DNA of 64,000 nt. Source: Candidatus Vicinibacter proximus (GTDB lineage Bacteria > Bacteroidota > Bacteroidia > Chitinophagales > Saprospiraceae). The translations under genes and the position numbers were made by a program. Shown one piece after another: positions 16,674-26,469 of the stretch. The notes beneath the pieces were generated by a model, which saw nothing but the letters and a program-made list of their open reading frames with translations, was not told the DNA's origin and made no database searches. The stretch covers positions 372,001 through 436,000 of the forward strand of contig JADJOE010000003.1 in NCBI GenBank assembly GCA_016713905.1, read 5' to 3'. Within the stretch, counting starts at the first letter, position 1; each line of letters opens with the position of its first letter.

Positions 16674-19061
16674 TTAAAAAGGGTAATTGAGGGCGAGGTG
16701 AATATTTGAGTTTTTAAACAGAGAGGTCCAGTTCACTGGGTCTTTCTTGCTGTATATCCAATATCTGTTGGTTTCGTTCAGGTATGGGTTACGTAATTTG
16801 AAGCCTAGATCAACCCGAAACAGGAAATAAGAAAGATCCATTCTCAGGCCGAAACCTGTTCCGAAAGCAATCTGTTGATAAAAAATTTTGGAAAAATTTC
16901 CCAGGTTATTTTCAACCCCTTTCTGAGGTAGTCGCCATACGTTGCCAGCATCCAGGAACATAGCTCCTTTAAAAATCCAAATGATGTCAAAACGCCACTC
17001 GGCATTTACTTCAAGTTTTATATCTCCTGCAGAATAATAATTACCTCTTTCTCCTAAAGTGCTGGAGACAGGGTCTCCGCCTGGTCCGGGCTCTCTTATA
17101 CCCCAAGCTCTGAGGCTTTGAGGACCACCTAGAAAAAATTGCTTTATATATGGGATCGATTTGCTCCCACCAAAGGGAACTGCAAGTCCCGCAGCCCCTC
17201 TAAGAGCTATCGTGTTTTGAGGATTGACATAATAGTACCAACGATGGTCTGCATCCAGTTTAATAAATTTTGCCAATTCCAAAGTATTATTTCCACTTCC
17301 ACCAGAATTTCCATTAATGAGTTTGCCTACTGAGTTAACCAAACTGGCTTCTAATCCACTGGTTTCCAGAGAGGCAATGAATGCACGGTCAATAAAACTT
17401 GATTTTTTGCTTTGATAATAATACTTCAAGCTGCTGAGGAAGAAAGCAGTAAATAATCTTTTACCAATAAAACTTTGCTCCAGGGCTTGATTTGTCGCCA
17501 ATATACTTTGGAAAGCCGGAAAAACCGTAGGTTTATAATAACTGACTTCCAGAGTAGTTAAAATGATTCTGTTCCTCCGATTTAAATAATAATCATAAGC
17601 GATTTTAGCATTGAAAGAATTGTAGCTAAACAAAGCAGCAAGATTAACATAATCAAAACCCAGGGAGAAGGCAGTCTTTGATTTTAGTTCTTTTCTGAGT
17701 TGAACAAATGGCCTCAGTATAAAACGACTGATGCCATAAGTTCCGGTAATATCATAAAAGTCAGGGAGTGTGAGTGTATTGCTGTAACCAATGTTGATGG
17801 TATTCAGACCAAAAGTGTCTACAAAATTAAGTTCGGCGCCTACTTCAATTTTAGTGTCAAAATTCTCGGCACCATGAAAAAGGTTTCTGTTTTTCAAATT
17901 GACGTAACCAGACACACCAAATAGGTTCCTTCCTGTGGTTCTGAGGGTGGTGTAGTTTAGATCTGTTCCATAATCCGTTACCCATTTTTTATAAGGGGTA
18001 AGGAAAATGGTATGGTTAAGTTTGTCGGACGAATTGGTATCTAATTTGGTTTCTATATTGATGAATTTATAATATTCCAGATTAGCCAGGTTAAGATAGG
18101 TTAGATCTATATTCGATTTATTGTAGCGTTGACCCGGTCGCAGTTCAATATTTCTGAGCAGGACATCGTCTTTAATAAAACTTATTTTATTTGAATTGAA
18201 AAAAGAAATAGAATCCAATTTAGTTTGGCTAAAAATATTTTTGACCAAAGGATTATAATCTCCAAGGATGCGCACACTCCCTACCGTATACCTTGTGTGT
18301 TCTGTTTTTTGATCAGGGTTTGCTATGGTGAGTTTAACTTTTGCTTTTGCATCGGTGGTATCTGCATCTAAATTTTGAATATATACCGGATTAAATTCTG
18401 CATATCCATTGTTCAGCATAAGCTCTGTAAGCCGTGCTTTTTCACTTTGGAAAAGTGCATTGTCCAAAGGAGATCCAGGTTTTATCAATGAGCCGGCCTG
18501 ATTGGCTACCAGTAATTGATAAATTGCGGAATCTTCGGCCTGAAATTCCAGAGATTCAATAAATGTTCTCTTATTGGCACTTACCTGATATTTCACCGTG
18601 GAGGTCTTATTTTTTTTTCTGGTAATTTCCGGCGAAACCTTTACGGTAAAATATCCTTTATTGTACATGTAATTGTACATGTTGTTCATGGTTGCCTTTA
18701 CCAGAAAAGTATCTAAGATGGCTGGAGGTTCTGCTTGCTTGCTGAGTGATTTTCTGAACCAAACCTTTTTATTTTTTCTGGCTTCCAAAAAATTATAAAT
18801 CGCATGGCGCTTGAAAAAAAAAAGATATGTTCGGTTTGGTTTTTGTTTAAATAAGGTACCTAACTCTTGTTTAAATATAATCTTTTCATTTAAATTATTG
18901 ATATCCAGTAGTTCAATCTTATTTTGCGTAAGAAGGGATTCGTTGGGTTTTAGGTTTCTGGTAGTATTGCATGAGAATATAATTCCACTGATGCACAGTA
19001 AGAAGAAAAGATTAATTTTGGTCCGGATATGAGGATAGCAACGAATGACGATAAAATTCAT
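16674..19061 (-). CDS. tamL: TamL-type Omp85 outer membrane protein, lipid-anchored
   Basis: A 795-residue BamA/TamA superfamily protein. The long N-terminal signal ends in the lipobox IIFSC at about residue 31, the feature that distinguishes the Bacteroidota TamL from proteobacterial TamA. Periplasmic POTRA-like segments follow (for example RTFIESLEFQ and YTVGSVRILGDYNPL). The C-terminal half is a beta-barrel that includes GGPQSLRAWGIREPGPGG, corresponding to the conserved loop-6 motif. The family helps place proteins or lipids in the outer membrane with TamB, which is not in the window. Its ATG is separated by a single base from the divergent methyltransferase ATG, so its promoter must lie inside that gene. 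Confidence 0.88.
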   Translation of the reverse strand: MNFIVIRCYPHIRTKINLFFLLCISGIIFSCNTTRNLKPNESLLTQNKIELLDINNLNEKIIFKQELGTLFKQKPNRTYLFFFKRHAIYNFLEARKNKKVWFRKSLSKQAEPPAILDTFLVKATMNNMYNYMYNKGYFTVKVSPEITRKKNKTSTVKYQVSANKRTFIESLEFQAEDSAIYQLLVANQAGSLIKPGSPLDNALFQSEKARLTELMLNNGYAEFNPVYIQNLDADTTDAKAKVKLTIANPDQKTEHTRYTVGSVRILGDYNPLVKNIFSQTKLDSISFFNSNKISFIKDDVLLRNIELRPGQRYNKSNIDLTYLNLANLEYYKFINIETKLDTNSSDKLNHTIFLTPYKKWVTDYGTDLNYTTLRTTGRNLFGVSGYVNLKNRNLFHGAENFDTKIEVGAELNFVDTFGLNTINIGYSNTLTLPDFYDITGTYGISRFILRPFVQLRKELKSKTAFSLGFDYVNLAALFSYNSFNAKIAYDYYLNRRNRIILTTLEVSYYKPTVFPAFQSILATNQALEQSFIGKRLFTAFFLSSLKYYYQSKKSSFIDRAFIASLETSGLEASLVNSVGKLINGNSGGSGNNTLELAKFIKLDADHRWYYYVNPQNTIALRGAAGLAVPFGGSKSIPYIKQFFLGGPQSLRAWGIREPGPGGDPVSSTLGERGNYYSAGDIKLEVNAEWRFDIIWIFKGAMFLDAGNVWRLPQKGVENNLGNFSKIFYQQIAFGTGFGLRMDLSYFLFRVDLGFKLRNPYLNETNRYWIYSKKDPVNWTSLFKNSNIHLALNYPF
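19013..19020 (+). promoter_or_regulatory. Putative -7 element for the 19063 methyltransferase, inside tamL
   Basis: TAATTTTG matches TAnnTTTG and lies 42 bases before the ATG at 19063, within the signal-peptide codons of the oppositely oriented tamL. Confidence 0.4.
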
Positions 19062-19062
19062 T

Positions 19063-19809
19063 ATGATTTCAAAAAATGAAATAAAATGGATTAAAGAACT
19101 TCACAACAAAAAATACAGGCATGAGGAGGGCTTGTATCTTGCTGAGGGATCCAGATTGGTGCTTGATTTGATGCAGACGAAGCCGGAAGACGTTGTTATG
19201 GTTACAGGAACCAGCCTTTGGGCTTCGAAGCATGCTACAAAGCTAAAAGAATTTTCTGAACAATTCAAAGAAATAGGAGGCTCTGACCTTGGAAGAATAG
19301 CTAGTCTAAAATCTACCGATGAAGTGCTAGGGGTTTTTCGTTTTCCAGTTTTTAGTGAGATTAGTTTCAAAGACAACCCCATCAGTCTATATCTGGATGA
19401 GGTTCGAGATCCAGGTAATCTTGGAACCATTATCCGGACTGCGGATTGGTTTGGTGTCAAAGAAATATTTATTGCACCTGGATCGGTAGATCCATACAAT
19501 ACCAAAACTATTCAGGCTTCGATGTCCAGCATTGCCAGAGTGAAGGTCAGTGAAGTGGATATAGAGTTTTTAAAAGAGTTTATAAGTTATGGAATTTTGG
19601 TGGGAACTGCTTTGGAAGGCAAGCCATTTGGACAGCTAAAATTGGACCGCCCGGCAATCATCTGTTTAGGAAATGAAGCACATGGATTGTCTCAACCCAT
19701 TGTGGATCAATGTCAGGCAATGATATCCATTCCTTCGCGAAGTCTGGGTGCTGAATCACTTAATGTTGCTGTAAGCGCAGGCATACTTTTGGCCTATTTT
19801 TGCAATTAA
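19063..19809 (+). CDS. SpoU/TrmH-family RNA 2'-O-methyltransferase
   Basis: A 248-residue SPOUT enzyme that methylates ribose 2'-OH in rRNA or tRNA using S-adenosylmethionine. An N-terminal substrate-binding segment (KYRHEEGLYLAEGSRLV) is followed by the three SpoU motifs: LDEVRDPGNLGTIIRTADWF, IICLGNEAHGLS and SIPSRSLGAESLNVAVSAGI, which form the trefoil-knot cofactor site. The ATG at 19063 is chosen over the upstream in-frame start at 19045 because family members begin at this point. The exact RNA target cannot be assigned. Confidence 0.92.
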   Translation: MISKNEIKWIKELHNKKYRHEEGLYLAEGSRLVLDLMQTKPEDVVMVTGTSLWASKHATKLKEFSEQFKEIGGSDLGRIASLKSTDEVLGVFRFPVFSEISFKDNPISLYLDEVRDPGNLGTIIRTADWFGVKEIFIAPGSVDPYNTKTIQASMSSIARVKVSEVDIEFLKEFISYGILVGTALEGKPFGQLKLDRPAIICLGNEAHGLSQPIVDQCQAMISIPSRSLGAESLNVAVSAGILLAYFCN

Positions 19810-19852
19810 ACTTTGACCATTATGTTTTTACAATTACAATGATGAAACGATT

Positions 19853-20821
19853 ATGAAAGCGGCAATAATAAAAGATAAAAATACCCCGATATCGATAGAA
19901 CAAATTGCGGATCCGGGGTCTTCCTCAGGAGAAGTGGTGCTTGATGTGAATTATGCCGGTTTGAATCACCGGGATGTTTGGATTTCAAAAGGACAATATG
20001 CCGGTATTCAATATCCAATGGTTGTTGGATCTGATTTGACGGGAACCTACCTTGGTAAAAAAGTTATTGTGAACCCTGCTTTTAATTGGGGAAGTAAATC
20101 CGGTTATCCATCAAGCCAATTCGAAATTTTGGGTTTACCCAGATATGGTTCTTTAGCAGAAAAAGTTAAGGTGCCTATATCTTCCATTCATCCTTTGCCG
20201 GATTTTCTGACTCCAGAAGAAGGAGCAGCATTGCCTTTGGCAGGACTTACCGCCTACAGAGCATTGGTTTCCAGAGGGCAAGCAGTTGCAGGGGAAAAGT
20301 TATTAATTACCGGAATAGGAGGTGGCGTGGCTCTATTTGTCATGCAATTTGCATTGGCGATCGGCATGGAGGTTTATGTAAGTTCATCTGATGATCATAA
20401 AATTCAACGGGCTATTTCACTGGGCGCCAAAGCAGGAATAAATTATAGAAATGAAGATTGGGAAAAAGAGTTTATTAAAAATTTTGGTGGCATCGATTTA
20501 GTGGTCGATGGTGCAGCGGGCGATGGATTTTCCAAACTCGTCAAAATCTGTAATCCCGGAGCGAGGATAGTAGTTTACGGAGGAACTGGGGGTGTAATCA
20601 GCCAATTAATTCCGCAGCAAATTTTCTGGAAACAGATTTCTATTCTCGGTTCAACAATGGGTTCAGAAGAGGATTTTAAAAATATGATGAATCTGGTACT
20701 AAAGCACCAAATACATCCTGTAATTGATCAGGTTTTTCCATTCTCTGAAATTCAAGAAGCCTTCCGTAGAATGTCAGATGGCAAGCAATTTGGCAAGATT
20801 ATTATGGAGATTGCTTCATGA
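19853..20821 (+). CDS. Zinc-independent MDR-family oxidoreductase (quinone reductase-like)
   Basis: A 322-residue medium-chain dehydrogenase/reductase. The N-terminal GroES-like part has NYAGLNHRDVWISKGQY, where zinc-dependent relatives have a metal-binding cysteine, so catalytic zinc is not expected. The Rossmann part shows LLITGIGGGVALFVMQFA and SLGAKAGINY. The family reduces quinones or activated alkenes with NAD(P)H; the substrate is unknown. It overlaps the downstream phosphoesterase gene by four bases (ATGA), so the two are co-translated. Confidence 0.85.
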   Translation: MKAAIIKDKNTPISIEQIADPGSSSGEVVLDVNYAGLNHRDVWISKGQYAGIQYPMVVGSDLTGTYLGKKVIVNPAFNWGSKSGYPSSQFEILGLPRYGSLAEKVKVPISSIHPLPDFLTPEEGAALPLAGLTAYRALVSRGQAVAGEKLLITGIGGGVALFVMQFALAIGMEVYVSSSDDHKIQRAISLGAKAGINYRNEDWEKEFIKNFGGIDLVVDGAAGDGFSKLVKICNPGARIVVYGGTGGVISQLIPQQIFWKQISILGSTMGSEEDFKNMMNLVLKHQIHPVIDQVFPFSEIQEAFRRMSDGKQFGKIIMEIAS

Positions 20822-21327
20822 CAAGAATCGCTATTTTATCAGATACCCATGGGTATATCGACGATAAACTATTTTATTATCTGGAGTCTTGTGATGAAGT
20901 CTGGCATGCAGGTGATATTGGTGATCTTGACATAGTCGATCGACTGAAAGCAAAAATTAAGAGCCGCATAGTTTACGGAAACATAGATAATCATATCCTC
21001 CGTGTGAGTGTTCCGGAAGTCCTTGTTTTTAATTGTGAATCGGTAAAAGTATTAATTATCCATATTGCCGGCAAAATGGGCAGTTATTCCCCTGAAGTAC
21101 GGAAACTAATAGCTGAACACAAGCCCGGAATTCTAGTTTGCGGTCACTCCCATATTCTTAAAGTTGGATTCGATAAAAAGTACCAACTTTTATACATTAA
21201 TCCCGGAGCCTACGGCGTTCATGGCTTCCATTCTATTCGGACTTTGATAAGATTTATCATAGACGGAAAGGATATAAAAAATATGGAAGTCATTGAAATT
21301 CCTCGGAATACCAATCTTACCCTCTAG
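20818..21327 (+). CDS. YfcE/MJ0936-type metallophosphoesterase
   Basis: A 169-residue calcineurin-like phosphoesterase. The five metal-site blocks can be read: ILSDTHG, WHAGDIGD, YGNID, LIIHIAG and VCGHSH, followed by YINPGA. Single-domain members hydrolyse phosphodiesters in vitro with Mn2+; the physiological substrate is not known. The block usually written THG reads IHIAG here but keeps the histidine. It starts within the stop codon of the upstream oxidoreductase. Confidence 0.9.
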   Translation: MTRIAILSDTHGYIDDKLFYYLESCDEVWHAGDIGDLDIVDRLKAKIKSRIVYGNIDNHILRVSVPEVLVFNCESVKVLIIHIAGKMGSYSPEVRKLIAEHKPGILVCGHSHILKVGFDKKYQLLYINPGAYGVHGFHSIRTLIRFIIDGKDIKNMEVIEIPRNTNLTL

Positions 21328-21389
21328 GTGTTGATGGTATTTGAAGTGGCTATAAATTTTGTTCGGAATCCTGTTAGGATAAAATGGGT

Positions 21390-22412
21390 TTAAGAATTAA
21401 ATAAGTTATCGTATTGATTATCGGATTTCCCTTTTTCGATTTCGTCTCTTTCCGGGCGTGGAGCGTCCAGTTTGAATTTGGCTTCATTTTTAACAGGTCC
21501 CATTAAAAGAAGTTTGCTTTTTTCTTCATAGGATTGCAGCATTTTCAAGCCTTCTTCTTCGAAAACCCCATTTTGTAAATCAACAGAATTCATAAAGTTT
21601 TCTGACAATTCCATGAATCTTTCCATCTCGCCAACTTTATTGGCCACATCGTCGGCAATGTGTTCCAGTGCCTGATCAAAGATTAATCTTTGGTCTGCAT
21701 TACCGGTAATTACATTCATGGCGGACTTCATAGCACTATGAGAAGCGCGAATGGCCTTTCTTTCTTCTTCTTTGAGCTTTACCTGGTCTTTGGTGTCTTC
21801 CAGCAGGATTTCTGAGTTTTGATACATTTTGGAGAGTACTTTACTCAGAATGTCCATTTTACTCAACAGATGGTTGTATTTTTCATTGGTTTCCTGAAGT
21901 CTGGCAGCCTTTCTGGTGGCCAGCACCATTTGTGGTTCGAGTCCCTGATTTTTTGCAACCTGAGCCATTCTTAGGTTGGTTTCAATTTCTTTAGAATTTT
22001 CAGAAACATTGGTTTGTAACTTTCTGATTTGACCTTTCAGCACACCAATTTGTTCGCTCATCTTGGACAGGTTGTTTTGGAGATCCTCAATGTAATTTTT
22101 GAGAATCCCAATAGGATCTATGGTAACAAAGATTCCTGTGATCCATCGCATGATGCTTTTATACATATAACCGATCAGATTCCTCATCCTTGGATCAATT
22201 ACCATGTAAATGATTGCGCCCAGCACCAAAAGCATTCCCGATAGATATATTAGATTGCTGGTCAAAGAAATTAAATAAGGGAGAAATTTGTAGAGTACGG
22301 CTCCTGCTCCGATCAGTAATCCTCCGAGTACCACGGTCCCGGTAATGCCTTCAGGTTTAGACCAGAAGGTTTTTGGTTTTTCCATTCCTGAACCTGGGTT
22401 AATTGTAGCCAT
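21390..22412 (-). CDS. Membrane-anchored PspA/ESCRT-III-like protein
   Basis: A 340-residue protein. Two hydrophobic segments at about residues 24-48 and 50-71 would anchor it in the inner membrane. From about residue 98 it is a long charged coiled coil with PspA/Vipp1-like spacing: DPIGILKNYIEDLQNNLSKM, an AQVAKNQGLEPQMVLATRKA stretch and a helix near GEMERFM. PspA proteins lack such a transmembrane hairpin, so this is a tethered version if the relationship is correct. The link is by eye and should be tested. It follows the coiled-coil gene at 22443-22991 by 30 bases and is likely co-transcribed with it. Confidence 0.65.
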   Translation of the reverse strand: MATINPGSGMEKPKTFWSKPEGITGTVVLGGLLIGAGAVLYKFLPYLISLTSNLIYLSGMLLVLGAIIYMVIDPRMRNLIGYMYKSIMRWITGIFVTIDPIGILKNYIEDLQNNLSKMSEQIGVLKGQIRKLQTNVSENSKEIETNLRMAQVAKNQGLEPQMVLATRKAARLQETNEKYNHLLSKMDILSKVLSKMYQNSEILLEDTKDQVKLKEEERKAIRASHSAMKSAMNVITGNADQRLIFDQALEHIADDVANKVGEMERFMELSENFMNSVDLQNGVFEEEGLKMLQSYEEKSKLLLMGPVKNEAKFKLDAPRPERDEIEKGKSDNQYDNLFNS

Positions 22413-22442
22413 AATTATAAGTTTTTACAAAATTAGAAGAAA

Positions 22443-22991
22443 TTATTTTTTGAGCGACTTTAATTGAGTAAGGTCATTGTTGATCCATTCCTGTATTTTG
22501 AGGATGGTTTTTTCGAATACGGATTTTTTGTGTTGGATTTTTTGGTCATTCAACTTAATTTCCTCCTGGATTCCTTCCAGTTTTGATTTCAACAAATCGT
22601 TTTCGTCCTGAAGTGCTTTAATTTTTTGTTCATTAATTTTAATGAGTTCTTCTTTGTCACTGAGCTCATGCTTTTTGTCTTCAACCTTTGCTTTATATTG
22701 AGCGTGCATCGCTTGGTTGAATTTGGCTTCTTCGTTTTGAACAATATTCTTGAAACTTTCAGCAGATGCTGCAATATCGTCCACGCTCACACCCATTGTA
22801 GAGGCAGTGGTAAGGGTAGATTGGATTGCTGTCATTTCATCCATATTCATGGACTTAAGACTTTTTACCGCCTGTCTGTATTTGATGTAATCAAATTTTT
22901 GACTGTTGTTGCGGCTTATTTCTTCACTGATCAATTTGGCACTGGGAAGATCTATTCCTTCAGTTTCCAGATTAAACATTTGTTCAAGCAT
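22443..22991 (-). CDS. Cytoplasmic coiled-coil protein, partner of the PspA-like protein
   Basis: A protein of 182 residues from the ATG at 22991; a longer frame to 23021 would need a TTG. There is no signal peptide or membrane segment. The first 80 residues are helical and polar; residues 85-165 form a heptad-rich coiled coil (HELSDKEELIKINEQKIKAL and onward). I do not recognise a family. Position directly upstream of the membrane-anchored PspA-like gene, same strand, 30-base spacing, suggests that the two work together. Confidence 0.7.
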   Translation of the reverse strand: MLEQMFNLETEGIDLPSAKLISEEISRNNSQKFDYIKYRQAVKSLKSMNMDEMTAIQSTLTTASTMGVSVDDIAASAESFKNIVQNEEAKFNQAMHAQYKAKVEDKKHELSDKEELIKINEQKIKALQDENDLLKSKLEGIQEEIKLNDQKIQHKKSVFEKTILKIQEWINNDLTQLKSLKK

Positions 22992-23169
22992 GATGAGAAA
23001 GTTTTCTAAATAATTCGGCAAGGTAAGAAGGCTGAAGAGACCATACTAGAAATTTCTACTAAAAGGTAAAATCCAACGATAAATAAGTCAAAATAAATTT
23101 ACTGTATGAATATCGAATCGATGAATCCCAAAAAAGACATTTCAAGTTAAAAAGAAGGTTTTCGAAAAA

Positions 23170-24216
23170 TTATATAAAGTCAACATCCGGAAGATATGGG
23201 TAACGCATGAGGTACTGGATGGCTTTTTCGAGCTCCATTTGTTCAAATAAGACACTGAATATCATTTGTATGATAGGCACTCGAATTTGGTAATATTTTG
23301 CCAATTGATGTGCAATCTGAACCGTTCTTACTCCTTCAACAATTTCATCCATAGAACTGATAATTTCTTGCATGGATTCTCCTTGGCTGAATCTGTACCC
23401 AAAAGTGAAGTTTCTACTTTTTTCGCTGGTTGCCGTAGCGATAAGGTCTCCAATTCCTGCAGTGCCAAGAAACGATCTGTGTGTTGCTCCTACAGCTCTC
23501 CCTATCTCGATCATTTCTCTTAATCCTCGGGTGATCAACATGGCCTGGATGTTTTTTCCCATTCCTTTCCCGGCAAGCATTCCCGATGCAAGGGCAATAA
23601 TGTTCTTTAATGCGCCGGCCATTTCAGCGCCTACAAGATCATAAGAACCAAATACGTAAAAGATTTTACTGGCCAGGTATTCAGATCCGGCTTTGATCAC
23701 TTCATCGTATTCACTTGCTATAACGCATGCTGTGGGCTGGCCTTCTAAAATTTCCCGATACAAATTCGGCCCTGCAAGACATCCAATTCTAAGGACAGGA
23801 GTCTCTTGTCGGATTACCTCACTCATGGTGTGTATTTGCTTTCTGGAGATTTTAATATGGCTTATTTCATTCAAAGGCAAATCAGAAAGGTCGAGTCCTT
23901 TGGTCCCGTGAATCAGAATATGACCCGGTGTCAGAAGTGGACTCATGGATTTGATCGTATCTCTGAAACTGGCTGAAGGGACAACAGGAAATATAAGACT
24001 GCAGGATTGCGTTATTTCCTCAATTTGATCCGTCGCCCTGATTCTTTTTGAAAGTGTGAGATTAATGTGGGTATTGTGTTCGTTGATGTTGTCGACAATT
24101 TGCTTCCGCCTGGAAAAAAGTAAAACATCAGCATTATGTGCCAAAAGTGTAGCTATGGTGGTGCCAAAGCTACCGGCGCCAACTACGCCGACCAATGCTT
24201 TTTCTTTAATTTTCAT
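23170..24216 (-). CDS. gpsA: Glycerol-3-phosphate dehydrogenase [NAD(P)+]
   Basis: A 348-residue enzyme reducing dihydroxyacetone phosphate to sn-glycerol 3-phosphate, the backbone for phospholipids. Motifs are the dinucleotide-binding GVVGAGSFGTTIATLLA near the start, HGTKGLD, LAGPNLYREI, the catalytic-lysine region AGALKNIIALASGMLAGKGM, and GTAGIGDLIATATSEKSRN. Length and order are normal. It is divergent from the lipoprotein gene at 24355. Confidence 0.96.
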   Translation of the reverse strand: MKIKEKALVGVVGAGSFGTTIATLLAHNADVLLFSRRKQIVDNINEHNTHINLTLSKRIRATDQIEEITQSCSLIFPVVPSASFRDTIKSMSPLLTPGHILIHGTKGLDLSDLPLNEISHIKISRKQIHTMSEVIRQETPVLRIGCLAGPNLYREILEGQPTACVIASEYDEVIKAGSEYLASKIFYVFGSYDLVGAEMAGALKNIIALASGMLAGKGMGKNIQAMLITRGLREMIEIGRAVGATHRSFLGTAGIGDLIATATSEKSRNFTFGYRFSQGESMQEIISSMDEIVEGVRTVQIAHQLAKYYQIRVPIIQMIFSVLFEQMELEKAIQYLMRYPYLPDVDFI

Positions 24217-24354
24217 AGAAAATGGGCGGCCAAGTTAGGAATAAACCAGCCATTCCTACAACTAATTAAACTTATTAGAACATATGTTAATACTTAATCC
24301 TATGAATATGAATGTAACCCCCAAAATAAAAATGACTATTTTAGCCCTTTAATT

Positions 24355-26469
24355 ATGAAATCAATAATTATGCACCAAATCGTTTCCCGAAATCGTGGAA
24401 GGATTGATAGATTTTCAATTGTTTTATGGCTGATGGCTTTCACGCTCTTTTGGGTTTCCTGCAAAAAGGCTGAGCCCAAATGGGATGCAGAAATCCTTAC
24501 CCCGCTGCTAAAATCGGAACTTACGGTGTCCGATCTGGTTCAGGACAGCAGCCTAGTTACAGACAGCAGCAATGTCTTGCAATTTGTCTATCGTCAGTCA
24601 TTATACAACATCGCTGTAGACTCATTATTTCAAATTAATGATACTGTTCGAGCAAGAACATTTACCATAGACAGTCTTTCCCTCTATAACGCTACGGCAA
24701 CTTATCCCATCACTTTAGGAGCCATTTGTCTTCAGGCAGGTTTTATAGGGGCCATCATTATATCTCAGAATGGCAGTTCCATTGCTATACCTGCAATACC
24801 TTCCTTCAATACGCCAGCTTTTGAGATAAAAGCAGATTCTCTGTTTACATCGATGACGCTTGATCAGGGAAAGATTGATGTAGGCTTTAAAAATGACCTG
24901 CCAATAGATATAACCGATGTTAAATTTGAACTCAGGAATCAATCCGACAATAGCCTGATCGTAAGCGGTAATTTTCCATTGATCAAATCCAAAACAGCAG
25001 AGAAGCAAACTTTTTTATTAGATGGCAAGACGCTTGAAGGAAAGCTTAAAGCCCAATTGATCAGTTTTTCTTCACCTGGATCCAATAATGTTCCGGTTTT
25101 GATAGACACCAGTAATGCAATAGTTGCAGAACTCAAAGTTTATGATCTTTATCCGAATACTGCAACTGCTGTTTGGCCTGAACAAAATTTGGTTAATCAG
25201 CAGCAGAATTTTTATTTGCGTGGTTTAAATGTGCAATTGAAAGAAGCGATTATCAAGTCCGGAAAAATTCGTTTGCGAATGTTCAGCACCATCCAGGATA
25301 GTGTAAAGCTAACCTATACCATACCGGGTGGAACAAAAAACGGAGTTCCATTTGAGATCTATCAGGTATTGCCTCCTGCGCCTCCCGGGGGGGCATCGGA
25401 ATATCAGAATGATTTTGATTTCAGTGGGTATCATGTGGATTTTACCGGACAAAATAAAGATTCGTTCAATGCCATCTTTAATACCTATTTGATGAAGATA
25501 GATTATTCAGGTGTCAAAAAAACTTTTTCCAAATCAGATAATTTCAGATTGGAGTTGGGTTTTGTTGGGATTAAACCTGAATATGCCAGGGGTTATTTGA
25601 GTATGGATACATTTAAAATAGGACCGTCATCCATTACCACAGATGTTTTCAATGATTTGAATGGGGTCATAAAATTTGAAGACGTAAAAATGAGTGTAGG
25701 ACTGGAAAATAATATTGGTGCAGATGCAGAATTATATTTGTCTCAGATTACTGCAGTCAATTCAAGAACAAAAACGAGATTGGATTTAACTGGGGATATT
25801 CTAAGTAAACCGCTAAGTATTGATAGAGCTAAAGACAATAATGGTTTTCCGCCGGTAATTCCTGCTCTTCATAATTTTTATCTCCAAAAAAACAATTCAA
25901 ACATAAATGAATTCGTAAGCTTATTACCTGATCAATTGGACTACAGTCTTGAAATCCGTACCAATCCCAATGGTAATATTTCTAATTTTCGGGACTTTAT
26001 TTACGATGGCAAATTATTAAACATTGATTTGTTATTGGAAGCACCGCTTAATTTCTCAGCATCAGGAATGCAGTTATGCCGGGATCTTGAAATGGATTTA
26101 AGTCAAGAGAGGATTGAGCAAATTCAGGGTGGGAATCTGTATTTAAATGTGGATAATGGAGTGCCCATCGATTGTAAACTTAGCCTTGCACTGATCCATC
26201 CAATGGATGGAACTACAATTGATTTAATTACCGGCAATCAGGTAATCCAGGCCGCCGAGATTGATGCAACAGGAAAGGTTACGCAACAGAAAAGTTCGGT
26301 TGTCAAAATTGAACTCACTCGTAAATTAATCGATGAAATATTACGTACGAAAAAAGTAAGGGTTTGTGCATTGTTTGACACAAAACCTTCTGATAAAGCC
26401 ATTAAGATTTACAGTGATTACAAGATTAATTTTTCGTTAACCGGTGATTTTATTTATAGAGCAGAATGA
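24355..26469 (+). CDS. Large lipoprotein, function unknown
   Basis: A 704-residue protein. After a basic start and a hydrophobic stretch there is a lipobox, LFWVSC (Cys about residue 36). The rest has repeated beta-rich, Asp/Asn-rich segments, with no recognised catalytic motif. Phrases such as IDITDVKFELRNQSDNSL and DLNGVIKFEDVKMSVGLENN suggest stacked beta-sandwich domains. It overlaps the start of the outer-membrane barrel gene at 26466 by four bases (ATGA), so the two are made together and probably act as a pair at the outer membrane. Confidence 0.75.
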   Translation: MKSIIMHQIVSRNRGRIDRFSIVLWLMAFTLFWVSCKKAEPKWDAEILTPLLKSELTVSDLVQDSSLVTDSSNVLQFVYRQSLYNIAVDSLFQINDTVRARTFTIDSLSLYNATATYPITLGAICLQAGFIGAIIISQNGSSIAIPAIPSFNTPAFEIKADSLFTSMTLDQGKIDVGFKNDLPIDITDVKFELRNQSDNSLIVSGNFPLIKSKTAEKQTFLLDGKTLEGKLKAQLISFSSPGSNNVPVLIDTSNAIVAELKVYDLYPNTATAVWPEQNLVNQQQNFYLRGLNVQLKEAIIKSGKIRLRMFSTIQDSVKLTYTIPGGTKNGVPFEIYQVLPPAPPGGASEYQNDFDFSGYHVDFTGQNKDSFNAIFNTYLMKIDYSGVKKTFSKSDNFRLELGFVGIKPEYARGYLSMDTFKIGPSSITTDVFNDLNGVIKFEDVKMSVGLENNIGADAELYLSQITAVNSRTKTRLDLTGDILSKPLSIDRAKDNNGFPPVIPALHNFYLQKNNSNINEFVSLLPDQLDYSLEIRTNPNGNISNFRDFIYDGKLLNIDLLLEAPLNFSASGMQLCRDLEMDLSQERIEQIQGGNLYLNVDNGVPIDCKLSLALIHPMDGTTIDLITGNQVIQAAEIDATGKVTQQKSSVVKIELTRKLIDEILRTKKVRVCALFDTKPSDKAIKIYSDYKINFSLTGDFIYRAE

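Noticed and set aside
21368..21380. ATCCT-GTT-AGGAT hairpin after the phosphoesterase gene
   Set aside because: Only five pairs and no U-run.
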